64,000 nucleotides of DNA, from the NCBI GenBank assembly GCA_034370585.1, contig CP139756.1, positions 4,900,501 through 4,964,500 of the forward strand, read 5' to 3'. Source of the DNA: Fragaria x ananassa. Lineage: Eukaryota; Streptophyta; Magnoliopsida; Rosales; Rosaceae. A program made the translations under genes and the position numbers. Positions 48,901-61,277 of this stretch are shown piece after piece (positions within the stretch are counted from its first letter, which is position 1; each line of letters starts with the position of its first letter). Below the pieces are notes generated by a model. The model had not been told where the DNA came from. It saw only the letters and a list, made by a program, of their open reading frames with translations, and made no database searches.

Positions 48901-48931
48901 CTAGGCTAGCAAATGCGGTTGTCTTCATTGT
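45904..48931. other. Intergenic, downstream of the NGATHA-like gene; nothing recognised
   Basis: The right part (from about 48400) is probably the 3' UTR of the minus-strand NGATHA-like gene. The rest shows no supported features. Confidence 0.4.
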
Positions 48932-50320
48932 TCAGGCATCGAAATCCAAGGACATGGAGGTCGACGATGAAGAAGTCTTCCCTCTGTTGAAGAAGTCGGT
49001 GGTGGCCGGGGTGCCATCGTAGAGCCTTAACTGAAGTGGGGGTTGGGGAAGTGCCATTGCTGCTGTAGTAGTTGTTGATGACAAAATGTCGCACTCGTCC
49101 GACGACTGATCGGATACGGCGCAGTCCATGTTTACCCCAAACAGCCTCAGCCTCTTGCCTGCTGCAGCTACCTTGCCATGGACCACTGGCACCGACTCCA
49201 AAACCATGGGCTCGACCACATTAACCCGACTCAGCTGACCCAGACACACTTGTTGATGAGAATGAACATGAGCAGCAGCACTAGCAGTACTTCCCTCTTG
49301 TTCATGTAACTGCTGTGGGAATACTGCTCCTCCTCCTACTCCACCCGATCTGAGATAATAAACCGGCGCCGTACACACCGGGTTCATGTTCATATTCACC
49401 ACATTTCCATAACCATAACAACCGCCGCCGCCAGCGCTGCCACTAGAATAGCCGCTGTTCCGATAGGGATGAATGTTCATGCTGTAATTGAGCTGCTGTA
49501 AATGGTGCTCGCGTGCAGTCACTGACGAAGATCCAGGTGGCCGCATTAGAAGTGGACTCCACGGAACCGAGCGGTGGAACGAGTAATGATGCGGGGGAGG
49601 AATCCCATAACTGTGGTGATGAAGCGCGTGGTGGTGGTGGTGGTTGGGATCGGGCGCGTCGGGGCGGCGCCTCCAGTCAATGTAGAGGCGGTCCTTTCCC
49701 AACTCGCCGAGTCCACGCTGGAACGACACGATGTCGCCCGCGTCAAGCTTCTTCTCTTTCACGAAGCGACTCCAGCCTTTGGTCATGACGTAGCTCTGGC
49801 TGCTGTTCCAGTACGAGTACCTGAACCGCCACGGCTTGCCGGTCCGGTCCTCGAAGTTGAGGAGGAGCCCCTTCTCGTTGGTTGACGAGTCCAGCGGGAA
49901 GTACTTCTCGGCGTGCTGCTTCGGAATCACCAGCCGGTTAAGTTTCCCAACATCGCTCGGGGTCACCACTTTGTCGAACATGTGCTCTTTCTCTATGGCC
50001 GCTACTGCTTCTGCTGTGGTAATATGAGCTTCATTGTTCGACTCTTGATTACTATTCTCGGCGTTGTTTCGCGGCGTCGACGAGTCCATCAGCTCTAGCC
50101 TCGTTTCTGGACCACCTCCCCCGCCGTAAGTATCCCAGCTGGCGGAGGAGCTGCTGAGACCAGCGGGGAGAAGAGTGGCGGTACTGGCGGTGTTGAAGTG
50201 AGGTGAAGAAGAAGAGGAAGAAGGAGAGGTGGGAGAGTAAGACGAAAAGGGAAGCTTACCTCTGACTTCCTCCTCGGAGAAACCCCCTCCTCCTCCGTCT
50301 CTAGATGCGCCGAAATTCAT
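48932..50320 (-). CDS. NGATHA-like B3-domain transcription factor
   Basis: An uninterrupted 462-residue frame. The B3 DNA-binding domain spans about residues 113-219: HMFDKVVTPSDVGKLNRLVI, YSYWNSSQSYVMTKGWSRFV and DIVSFQRG are the RAV/NGATHA signature. There is no AP2 domain, so it is not a RAV1-type protein. A C-terminal RLFGV repressor motif (392-396, in KRLRLFGVNMDC) is typical of the NGA subgroup. NGATHA factors limit lateral organ growth and specify style and stigma through auxin pathways. Low-complexity Ser, Gly and His runs (for example residues 227-236) flank the B3 domain. The start (MNFGASRDGG) lies at the head of a G+C-rich exon. Upstream on the minus strand is a CT-rich leader, and a leader intron ending near 50350 is possible. 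Confidence 0.92.
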   Translation of the reverse strand: MNFGASRDGGGGGFSEEEVRGKLPFSSYSPTSPSSSSSSPHFNTASTATLLPAGLSSSSASWDTYGGGGGPETRLELMDSSTPRNNAENSNQESNNEAHITTAEAVAAIEKEHMFDKVVTPSDVGKLNRLVIPKQHAEKYFPLDSSTNEKGLLLNFEDRTGKPWRFRYSYWNSSQSYVMTKGWSRFVKEKKLDAGDIVSFQRGLGELGKDRLYIDWRRRPDAPDPNHHHHHALHHHSYGIPPPHHYSFHRSVPWSPLLMRPPGSSSVTAREHHLQQLNYSMNIHPYRNSGYSSGSAGGGGCYGYGNVVNMNMNPVCTAPVYYLRSGGVGGGAVFPQQLHEQEGSTASAAAHVHSHQQVCLGQLSRVNVVEPMVLESVPVVHGKVAAAGKRLRLFGVNMDCAVSDQSSDECDILSSTTTTAAMALPQPPLQLRLYDGTPATTDFFNRGKTSSSSTSMSLDFDA

Positions 50321-52027
50321 GATCAGGAAAACTAGATCTCGAAGATCTGCGCAGGGTGGAGGTGGATGAAATTAAATTCAAACACGGCTCTGAGCAGGTG
50401 GGCAATTTTGGTAGGTAGCTCTCAGCCTATACTTTCCTCTTTGTTTTCGGTTTGTTGGTATTTGTTCTATCTCGTTCTAGGGTTGAGGGAACAGAACAGA
50501 GAGCTAGTACGAAAATGGATTGAGGACGAAAGATGAACAGGGCGAGGAGAAGAGGAAGACGAAGGAGGAGGAAGAGGAAGCAGAGAGAAAGAAAGGGTAG
50601 CTCTAAATACAATGACGGTGGGTGCATTCTTCTTTGACCAAGAAGACTCAGACACGCCCCATGGACGTTTCAAAAGAGTGCGAATTTCCTCTTGTTGTTG
50701 ACTTGGGCTTTGAGAGAGAGAAAAGAAATGAACCCCCAAAAGAGAGAGAGAGAGAGAGAGGGAGGTGTCTATGTCTATACTCTATAGTAGTCACTGTAGA
50801 AGAGGTGGGGTGCTTCCCCGCCCGGAACCTTCTCTGGTTAGACACATTAGATTTTTCCTTCTTTTTTTTGGGCTTTTTAATTAAGAAAATTAATTTAGGA
50901 TGAAAATAATGATCAATAAATTCTCAGAAATTATACGTAGGGACCCCATGTATTATCTGGTTGGGCTCATGTGAGCTTGTCCCTGTCATCTTCCTGGGTG
51001 CATGGTATTTTCGTTTTTAATTTTCCTCTAGGATATATGTTTATTCATTTAGTTTTTAATTGGTTTATTATGGATTAATGTTATCTACGATAAGGCCCAA
51101 AGGGCCAGCTGTTTTGGATTGTAATTCAATAAACCAACTACGATTGGTGGACCATTTTTATTCTTTTTGGCTTTATTTTTGGAATTTTGCTTCTCGTACC
51201 TATTTTGAGAATCTATCTGCAGCTATTTATTTAATTAATCCATGGTTAAAGAAAGAAGATAATTGTAAATTACCTGATCGTGATTAGTTTATGGTTATTC
51301 GGTTGTTTTTTTTTTCCTATTTTGCGATTTATAGACTAATTTATTTTGAAGAAGTGCTTCCATTTATTCCTCAAGAGGACCATCCTATAGCTCTCTGTTA
51401 GAGTGGTAATATTAAATTATTAATTCGGTCATTTAATTTTATCACCTTCTACAACAATGTTTACCAAGAATGTTTACCATTCACTCACGTCTAGAGATAT
51501 CGACTTTAATGACTTAATGAATATGCACTATTTTCTTTTTAAAAAAATTAATTGATCTTGTTAATGAAGAAAAATAACTAAATTGGTCATTAATTTCTTA
51601 TTTGTTTACTTAGTTTTAAATTTTTTTTATTATTGTTTAATTGGATCGAATAAACTTGTATGTTGACACAAGCTTGTTTGTTCGATGAACTTGAAAGTTC
51701 AGTGAATTGAAAGGCATGATATAAACTACCCTCGGAGTATATAATGTGGTTAATTATTTCTCTTTTCCATTCTTCTTTGGGTAAAACAGCTAGAACATTG
51801 TAGGCAAATTAAGATGATCTCAAATCGATGATTTGCAAAGTACCCCCTAGGAAAATTCCTGCCAAATAGAATACGACCAAGCAACCCAACCTAGGGTTTA
51901 AGTAGAGAGCGGCGGCGAGCTTTTCCTGTGACCGGAAACTATGATGTCTAACCAATTAGCACATGACTCCATGGATATCGATCACTTCATGCAACAAGAT
52001 TCATTACCTGTGTAAGGCTAATATGTG
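50321..52027. other. NGATHA-like gene upstream region
   Basis: The leader holds a GA/CT microsatellite at about 50742-50761. Beyond about 50900 the sequence is A+T-rich. At 51942-52013 (+) a frame MMSNQLAHDSMDIDHFMQQD ends at a possible donor (CTGT/GTAAGG) after a GC-rich, leader-like stretch; it may be the first exon of a lost gene, but there is no second exon that I can find. Confidence 0.4.
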
Positions 52028-52396
52028 TTAATGCATGTCATGTATTAACTTTGTTCTAAAGTTATAAAATTAGTCTTAAAAGTAGTAATATTAGTCCTCA
52101 AAGTTGTAATATGTGTCCTTAAAGTTATAAAATTTTAGTTACAACTTTAATCCTCATGTGTTCTTAAAGTGGTAATTAAGTCGTCAAAGTTGTATAAACT
52201 TTTCTTTTATCACTTTGAGAACTCAATTATCACTTTAAATACACATTTTTACCATTTTAACGACACACGAGGACTAATGTTGTAATTAAATATTTTACAA
52301 CTTTAAGGACTCGTATTACAAATTAAAGACTAATATTACTATTTTAAAGACTCATGTTACAACTTTATGACAGAGTTGATGCATGACATGCATTAA
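52028..52396. mobile_element. Long hairpin (foldback) element, about 180-base arms
   Basis: The ends are TTAATGCATGTCATG inward from both sides. Both arms carry the same order of units, such as AGTAGTAATATTAGTC (left) and AATAGTAATATTAGTC (inverted right), and GTGTCCTTAAAGTT against GAGTCCTTAAAGTT, up to a short loop near 52205-52215. Each arm is itself made of about 26-30 base units built on TCCTTAAAGTTGTAA. There is no coding capacity. Confidence 0.65.
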
Positions 52397-53306
52397 AACT
52401 TAACTAATTCCAGAAATGTAAACATATTCCATTAATTGGAGGACAATTAATCATATATATATATATATGTATTATATAACATCATGAAATTCAGAAATAT
52501 ATACGATGACATATCTGAGCAGCTTTACATGATTTGTTGTAATGAATTAGGGTTCAAGTTCAACTTTCTATTTCTATAAATAGAAATAAAGGCCTGCAGC
52601 TGGTTAACAAAAGGAATATAATTATCAAGATGACCCAATATCTCCCACTGATCACCGGCCAGCTCAGATATTACTCAGTTTAATTACTCAAGGACCATTA
52701 CCGTTTGAGATACATTAGGTAGATGAAAAATACATACACAGCTTGATTCCTTGATTATCAGAAGTAGGACACATTAGGTAGATTACTTTCATTTATTTTT
52801 GCATGGACCATTTCTGGGTGCAAAGTGCTACACCATGGACTGAATTGGAGAGGCACATTAGGTGTGTAGCAATGTCTCACTGTCTCTTCCCCCTCCTTAT
52901 GCTTCATCCTTCGAATTGAGTCACATAATAATCATAATGCCAATTTATTACATACCGGGGAAGTGGAGAAACTTATAAAAATATGCTTCATAATTCATTG
53001 ACCTAAATAATAATCTAGCTAAAAGATAATATATATTGATCACCATGAAACTTATTTTACCCAGCTCACCTGCCTTAGAGTAAAACAAGGGCTAAGGATC
53101 ATATATATGCTTCTACTTGATCAGATCGAAATTCATAAGCAACTGCATGACAGATGAGATTGTACACCTGGTTTATATCAGTAGGATCAGAATCGTATAA
53201 AAGAGATATTAATCCGCTACATGATCCCTACCATCCAATCATTCCTGCTCATAAAATCTGATCAATGCTGGTGGATTGATATGAACATCACCTCCTGAAT
53301 TTGCCT

Positions 53307-53307
<1 letters not shown>
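52397..53307. other. Intergenic; nothing recognised
   Basis: A+T-rich spacer between two hairpin elements. Confidence 0.4.

Positions 53308-53344
<37 letters not shown>
53308..53344. repeat. (TA)n microsatellite beside a hairpin element
   Basis: About 18 TA units. A shorter TA run lies at 53763-53778 on the other side of the hairpin, as if the element had inserted into a TA tract. Confidence 0.85.
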
Positions 53345-53348
<4 letters not shown>

Positions 53349-53762
53349 TCCCCTTCCATTGAGGGATCCTTATTTTTGGCCACTTTCTAGGGATATAGGG
53401 CATTACACCACTTCCCAATTGAATTTTTACATCTCCACCGTTCATATCTTAGGTCTATATGAGTAGATCACCTATACAAAATTTCATATGATTTGGTGAT
53501 CGTTAAGGCTTTCAAAAGTTTGATTTAGTTTTAATGATCTTGAACGGTCCAGCTTATGTCAAACTAAAACCGTTGAAGGTCATTAAAACTAAATTGAACT
53601 TTTGAAAGCCTTAACGATCACCAAATCATATGAAATTTTGTAGAGGTGATCTACTCATATAGACCTAACGGTGAAGATGTACGTAAAATTATAATCGAGA
53701 AGTTGGTGTAATGCCATATCCCTATAAATGGCTTAAAATAGGAATCCCTCATTGGAATGGCC
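53345..53762. mobile_element. Near-perfect hairpin MITE inserted in a TA tract
   Basis: The arms of about 200 bases are inverted copies with few differences; in the inner 90 bases only a handful of positions differ (for example TCATATGATTTGGTGATCGT is identical in both). The outer ends read CCTTCCATTGAGGGA (left) and CATTCCAATGAGGGA (inverted right). The small loop is near 53550. TA runs on both sides would suit a TA-targeting (Tc1/mariner-like) element, but that is inference. No open frame. Confidence 0.75.
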
Positions 53763-53778
53763 ATATATATATATATAT

Positions 53779-56700
53779 GAAATCCCGCAGCTCGATATGT
53801 CATGCACATAATTAAAATGATTCATAGGGCATAGCTGGTTTCCCTCGACGTCTCTATCCTCCAGCTTTCCCTCAACTTCCATGCCCTAATTTCTGATGTA
53901 ATGTTTCTCATGTTTCTGCCTCTCTAATCATTAACGGTCCCTCGCTCCAACTCTGCAGGCAAACCTATTAAGCCGCGCAGGCGAAAATTACTTTCATTTT
54001 CACGAACCAAACTAAAAAACTATTATCCGACATATCATTTCATAATTTAATTATATATATATTCTATACGGTACTGTTAACAACAAGAAATGAAAATCCT
54101 ATATCACAATCGCATTTATAAATTATGTGTCTCTCTGTGCAACACGTGCAATGAAGCAGATCGATCGTACTCTTATGTATATAAGCATCTTACTGTGCTA
54201 AGCTCACCCATCAAAATCTGAGCGCAAAATCGATGTTTAACGAAGAGAAGGTTGGCTCAATGTTTGATGTTAATTTGAAGCATCATCGATCATATATATA
54301 TAAATTATGATCGAAAAGTTGAATGTCGTAACAGCGCACTGTTTTACTAACATGTATGTCATGTGGTTGGGTTAGTCTCCTGCCCACATAAAAATGGACC
54401 ACACTAGCTAGCTTCACACTTGCATATATTAATCAATGCCCATAACATATGCAAGAAAATACAAATCAAGTAAACCGTAGTTTGCCATTTTGGGCACCGT
54501 GATGTTGTTATTATATCTCATATTATAACCTGTAGTTGATGCAATTAATTAATTTAGTTAGTATCAAATTAATCAGGATCATATATAGTTTCGATATGCA
54601 TGAGTCATCGTATAAATTAACATAAGCAATGTGCTACAGTAGCTAAGATGCAGCAATCGTCATCAACCCCTGAGCACAGTGACGTTTGTGTTTATAGAAA
54701 GGAATTGCTTAACTTAAACGATCTCTCTGAATTCTTAAGTACGTATATTCAATTGTGTTTACAACTCTACATTGACTTGGAAACTTTTTTCAGAAGCCAC
54801 CCTAATTTCCAACCGAGTTGCAATTGTCGCATTCCAAAATGTAAGAAGAAAACCCAGTTGTTTTAGCCGCCCAACCAGGGTTCTTGTCTTATAGTTCACT
54901 CAGACCAAATGCACCCATTTTGGTTAGCTTGATTAGCTTAATAATTCTTGGCGAAAAAATAAATATTATACATAATGTAGATTATAGTTGGAAAAATAAC
55001 CATTGCAAGTACTATGGCCTTTCATTCATAAAAACCATATTCTCTGCATTTTTAGTATCTGGATTACTTGATTTAGACTATGATCATCTAAATTAAAGTA
55101 TGGCCAAATTGTAATATCTCTGGTACTAAACTTTGCCTCTGGCCTGGGTTTAGGCTCACGTTTTAATTCGATAATCAAGTGGCTGGTTTGATATATAAAT
55201 GGCCAACCCAGCTGGTAACCTAGCTGTAGCACGATCGATCAGTGTCAAATTCAAACTTTGGGGGATATATATGGAATTTATTAATTGCAGCTTAATTAGG
55301 CGTACGAAATGATTAACGCTTAAAACGTCGACTAATTATATTGAGTAACTTCTTATATGATTATGGAAAGTCAATGTGTGTTCTTATTTAGTACTTTGGC
55401 GTCGACCCGCATATGCATGTTATTTATATTGTAGAGATATGCAGGGTTTTCTTCTTGATATTGAAATGTAACTTAGTGATTATTCACTTCTGCGTTTCCA
55501 TATTTGTCTTCAAGATGCCATGGTTTGGTTATGAAAAGGATGCATTAGTCCCTCCTCATAAGGAAAGATGAGTTTGTATGTAATGATGTGTACGTGTTAG
55601 GGTATGAAACGTGGGGTTACTGTGAAAGCCTAAACTCGACCAAATGAGTGAGACTAGCAGCATGTTAATTCACGACACATCTAGCCGGCCACATGGTGTA
55701 ACTAATTCTTTCCCGACGAGCGAAATAAAACTTTAACGTGTTAATTTGATACCCGTATAATGTTTTGATCAACGTATACATCGTAATATGTATGCATAAT
55801 AACTACAATATTATGTTGTATGTGATAGCACTTTTATGTATATACATATTGCAGCACATGATGTAACTAGGTAAAATTGAAGAAAGTCGAAACCGACGAG
55901 CAAACATTACCACCTCAGACCCTAAATTGGGTTGTTTTCAAATATCTTCCACGGGATTCAGAAGGGTGGGAGAGGTAGATAAGAGATTGTATATATAGCT
56001 GGGCAATGCATATAAACCTAACCAGAATATCTACTTTCCATTACCCCAAGTGTTCATGGCTAGCAATACCATTTATACAAAATCTAAGCAATATATATAT
56101 ACTACGCAGAGAGATGGGGATGGGAACTATGATGTCTCACCCGTTGGAGTTATTAGTGGACCTGCTGCCGTCTATTCTCACAAGAGCCCCATTGACAATG
56201 TCTAGCTTTAATAGGATTTCGATCATCATGCCTTGTTAAGCCTACCTGTGCTGTAGTAATCCTTACTTATGGTTTTGGGGCTTACACCTTTTATTTTTCT
56301 TCATCGATGATCACTTCTCTTTTGCTCCATCGATCGCTTCCTCTCTCGATCGCGCCCACTCTAGGGTTTTTTAGGGTTGCGGGACTTTGGGTCATTTTTA
56401 GGTTGGGGATAGCTAGCTAGCTAGCTTCATCTCTCTCTCTCACTAGCTAGTTGCTTCTTTTAGCTTCACATCCCACCGGTTCATTAAGCTTGTTATCGAT
56501 TCACATCCAACCCGTTTCAAGCTAAAAAATTGATGACAGAAATGTTGCCATGACTTTTGTTTCTGGGTGGTGTTGGAACACAGTGACATGACCAATATGA
56601 CTGTGTATATGTACAAGAGCATCATGTATATGTAATTATGTATGAAGCTTTTTTCTGGACTTCAACGTACTTTAGTCGATCTCTAGGCTTATCCTGTTCC

Positions 56701-58062
56701 CACCCAGCCCGATAAACACTGTAGCTCTTTCTTCTTCGTCATATGACTCATATCGTAGGTGTGGCTATATACATGCTGCATGCATGTATGGACCAGCAGT
56801 AGTGCGTGATTTGCTTAACTTGAAGCACACAAACCCTAGCTTCTGGGTTTTAATGATCTAAGAAAGGGATTAACAGAAGTAACGTATTGATCGGAAAGGA
56901 ACGGATTAGCGAAATAAGGAAGAAATTGAGGGAATGAAAAGTCTTAAGTTTGATCATGAAGCTGATAAACATGCGATGATGGTGTTGTTTGGGTTTAGGA
57001 CCACGCGTTCTGTGAGAAACTTGAATGGAATGGACCACTGTGAGAGAGATAGAGCAGCATCGGATCGAAGCAGGCAATTGCACAACTCGATCTAGGGTAG
57101 TGTTGTTCGATCATGATCATTCATCGATATCCAGTTGGCGGCTATCATGTCTTTTATGTATCTTTCATATATATTGTCGCCTTCTTCCATCTCTCCCGTG
57201 TTGAAAATGAAGCAAGGGTTGTTCATTTGTTTTGGTCTAAAAATTCCAGATAGAGATGCTTATTATGAAGCAATATATCAAGAACAAACCGCAATTCTAA
57301 TTAATTAGTGGCGCATATATAATTAAATGGATTCAGCATGTTATTGAAGAAACTAGCCAGAACCTGTTATTCTTTTGGAGCTGGGCTTGGAGCGATACCG
57401 TAGAGTTTGAACGTAATTTGAATCTCTCGATTGTACTGATTATTCTAATTGAACTCGATAACATTCTTCTGAACAAAAGAACATAACTCAATACTATTGT
57501 TAGTTTTGTGTTGAATATGATGTTAGCCTCACACAATGTATTAGTATTTTAGCACATCAAGCTCAGTACATAAGGGTTTATTGATGAACAAAACTATTAA
57601 AACGGTGAAGTTAGCTTGAATGAGGAATCAACCACTTTCTCGGCTTCCCTATATGCAAGAACAGCTGAACAGGTTATATTGGATCATCGATTCTATGATC
57701 ATGTTTAGAACCAAAGACAAACAAGTTTATCAACGACCTAAAATATGACGATTTACTATTGCATAACTTAATTTTAGATTCCAATTTCCAAACATATAAT
57801 GTGTGTTGTTATCTAGTTTCGTGTCTTGCAAGACAGCTTTGTGCCTCCATCTTTATGAAATAAAATTTGGGCCATTGGGGATGGTTGGGCCTTGAACTAG
57901 AAGCGTAGAAATTGCAAAAAAAACAGTTTAGGCCCAATCCCAAAGCGGTGCCCTTCCTAATAACTTGGTGAGAAGAGAAGAGCGCAGCAGCAGCGGCGGC
58001 AGCAGGAGTTGAGTAGGGTTTTAGAGGCGAAGAGACGAAGAGAGGCAAATCGAAAGAGAGCA
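53779..58062. other. Intergenic; nothing recognised
   Basis: Over 4 kb with only short frames lacking any recognisable feature. The last ~100 bases are a G+C-richer leader of the TIM13 gene. A GCTAGCTAGCTAGC run near 56410 is a short tandem repeat. Confidence 0.4.
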
Positions 58063-59919
58063 ATGGATTTTTCAGCGCCATCAAGCGGGTCCTCATCAAC
58101 CCAATTCAACTCCGACCAGTTCAAGAGCCAGCTTCAGTCCCAACTCGCTCAGGCTTATGCCGAGGAGTTCCTTGAGGTATTCTTTAATCATGGCTTCTTG
58201 TCAATCCTCTTCATCACTATATTTACTTTATGTGCTTCATCTAATCTTTCAGTTCAATGCCTAGTATTAGTTAACTCCCGGTTTGTTTTGGGTATATGTC
58301 GGAAACTTAGTTGAACTTCCGAGTTTTAATATTGGGGCACGACAGTGTGTTGAAAGTTTGCTCTTTTAATGCTAGTTTAAGAATGCTTGCTTGCTTTACT
58401 TTTTTTGCTCACTATTTCTTCGCTTCGGCACTAAATTCTTTAGCTTGTTTAGAACTTTGAATATAGTGGTATCCTGTTTTAAAGTTTAATCTTTTGTAAG
58501 TTTGAGTGAAATTGTTATGGAGTATTGACTTTTGTGGAATCAATGGAACTACGTCTCCCATTTATTCTGATTCCTATCTTTTGATGTTTGATCTTTCCGC
58601 TATTTGTCAATCTAAATGATAGGGGGTTTAGTGTAGCATTAGTAATGTTTATATACTGAATCACTGAAATAGTTGTCTCAAAACCCGAAAGAATCTGAGT
58701 CCCAGTTTTACAGGTCTGTACTTTTGGCCTAGTTCAGTATACAAAGATCAATTGAATATACCCATAAACTGCTAAGTAACTTTAAATAGCGGAATCTCCT
58801 TGTTTAATAAAAAAAACCACTCTCCTCTTCCCTGTGCTTATACCCTCACTTATGTGGCGTCCTTTGTTAGAATAGTGGCTGCTGAACTCCTTCGTCCTAG
58901 CATTGCTGTGCTTATTCATAGTTGTGTTTGCTTTTAATTTGAAATTACAAGGAGGCTTTTAGAAGTTGAGAAATTGGATTCAGAGACAAATGGGGAAGGA
59001 TGTTGGTGAAACTTTGGTTTTTGCAAAACATTAGTGAACATATGAAAGATATTTAGACTTAGAATTCTTATACTCACTCATTCTCAGAACATAACCCAGA
59101 TTATAAGGAAGGAGGAGCCTCCATTTATTGCAGGATATGGGTGTCTTATATGTCATTTACCTAGTCTCACAGATTGAGATTACCAGGGGTTCTGATACTC
59201 TTTCAATCCTAAGTCTGCACATGTTCCCAGTGGCTTCTGGCGAAAGCCTAATGCATGTCCATCCTTCTCATACTTCCTTCTTACAAGATGCACAATCTCT
59301 CTGATAGAATTTTCTCCTCACAACTTGTAATAGAAATCCTGATCACGCAACAAAAGAGCCCCTGTTTATAATTGGGCTTGGATGTTTGATATGAGTAGCC
59401 ACTTTGATTTCCTTTGATGAGGTCTGCTAGCTACCTGGTCCTGGGTGATGTGTTGAGGTGGTAAAACTAAGGTGTGATGTTTTAGAATAGGGTAGGTACA
59501 TGTTTACTCAAAAAGTCAATTACTACATTCCATGCATATTATGTCTTTCTTTTGTTATCCTTGGTATGGTGAGCTACAGATTTGGACTGTAGATATGTAT
59601 ATGTGTATGCACTTGCACGTTTTGGGGGACATGTATATGTAATTTTTCAAAGGTGCCTTAAAAACTTATGCCACTTTGGATTGGGGAATATTCCTAGCTG
59701 AATCTTATATGTAAATGCCCCTGCTTGGATTTTGCTCTCAACTGTTTTTCATTTGCCACACAGACCTTGAGGACTAAGTGCTTTGACAAGTGCGTCACAA
59801 AACCAGGATCAAGCCTAAGTGGGGGTGAGAGCAGCTGCATCTCTAGATGCATGGATCGCTATGTTGAGGCCACCGGCATCATCAGTAAAGCTCTCTTTAG
59901 TGCAGCAGGCCAGCAATAA
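58063..59919 (+). CDS. TIM13: Mitochondrial import chaperone TIM13
   Basis: Two exons, 58063..58176 and 59764..59919, giving 89 residues, the usual size of small TIM proteins. TIM13 works with TIM8 in the mitochondrial intermembrane space and escorts hydrophobic precursors to the inner and outer membranes. The twin CX3C motif is complete: C44-F-D-K-C48 and C63-I-S-R-C67, which form two disulfides via the MIA40 relay. The 14-residue spacing, with KPGSSLSGGESS between them, is the Tim13 pattern and the tail RYVEATGIISKAL also fits. The N-terminal serine-rich stretch before FKSQLQSQLAQAYAEEFLE is normal. The intron of almost 1.6 kb falls between EEFLE and TLRTKC and contains no recognised feature. 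Confidence 0.92.
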
Positions 59920-61010
59920 ATTTCCCAGTATCAAATTGCTTTTGTGAAGAGAGCCAAAGTCGCAAAATATAACAAACTACAAATGCAAGTTGAGATCATG
60001 CTGTTTTGTACTCTATAGCAAAGATCAACTTCTTTCTTAGGACCAAGTGTTGCGTACATTTTCGTCTGCGATTCTCAATAATCCCCATTAATACGCAATA
60101 TTGATTCGATTGTTTCTTCCATCTTTGTTATTGAATTGTTACGATTTGACCTATTATCCATTATTGTCATGTACCAATGTACCATGATGAAACTAACTTG
60201 GGTCGATTCATAGGTTGTGTGTAATCCAAGGAAAGAAGCATTTGGTTTTATGTGCGCAAAAACACGTTGAGGCCGACTCATCTAGAGCTCGTCACAAATT
60301 GACCAACTGGCTATTTCTTCTTCTTCTTCTTTTTCTTCTTCTTCTGCAATCAAACACCAGACTGTATCAACGTCTAGTTATTAAGACATTTGGTGGCCTA
60401 ATTTAAGAAAAGACTGCCCCAGTTTGTTTGTTGGGGGTGATGAGGCTGATGATGTGAGCAGGGTGATGTCAGTAAGAAGATAGACTGAATCTTAAGGCTG
60501 ACGTTGCCATAGCGATGTCACTCTGATTACTCATGCCGATCCAATCTCACATTTTCATAAACTATACGACAAGTAAACAAGTTCCAATGCACATCAATCT
60601 TGCCGACTTCACTGGAAGAGCTGCTAACCATCTTCCAATTTGATACGTCTATCAATGAGAGATAAACATCTTAGGTAGTCGGATCGATCACATATCCTAA
60701 CTAACTATGTTCGTCTTGCTTTAGTTCACTAGATCTGATGAACGGGTTTAGAGCTTTACCTAAGGTTAATTAGACAACTCTGTTTTCAACGTCTCACATC
60801 AGAAAAAAATAAGACATTATATATAATTTATAAATGTTTGTATCATTCTATTTATTGATTTTAGATATGAATCTTAAACAATTTTATTACAAAAGAAACA
60901 CATCTTAAATAATTCGAGACTTCAGACTTGATCTGAGATTATATATACTCATGAAATGCTAATACTGCAGCATGTGATTTGTGTGGGATTTTTATTTAAA
61001 TTGAAGTGCT
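59920..61010. other. TIM13 3' flank and intergenic; nothing recognised
   Basis: Probable 3' UTR to about 60100, then unremarkable sequence with a short TTC repeat near 60317-60345. Confidence 0.4.
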
Positions 61011-61060
61011 TCTAACTCATGGTGCATGCAGCACTTCATTTGAGTTCGACTCCCTTTTCT
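61011..61060 (+). mobile_element. Possible tRNA-derived SINE remnant
   Basis: TAACTCATGGTG (61013-61024) resembles a pol III A box, and GAGTTCGACTCC (61042-61053) resembles a B box. The intervening GCAGCACTTCATTT is like a tRNA anticodon region. Spacing between boxes is shorter than in a complete tRNA, so this is not a tRNA gene. A poly-A or poly-T tail and target duplication were not identified. Confidence 0.35.
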
Positions 61061-61277
61061 TGAAGTGTTTTAAACCTTATAACTGTGTTTTGTGAGTATC
61101 ATCCATGTTTCCACCGTCAGAAATATCTCTCACAAATCACAGTTTATGGTCTATGCTATGGGGGACTTTATTTTATGGTCTTACAGTACAGATTCGATCA
61201 TATTTTGTACAGATCATTAAAGAATTAGATACACATATGATTGAGGCTACTATTAGTTAAGATTGAATTAAAAACTA

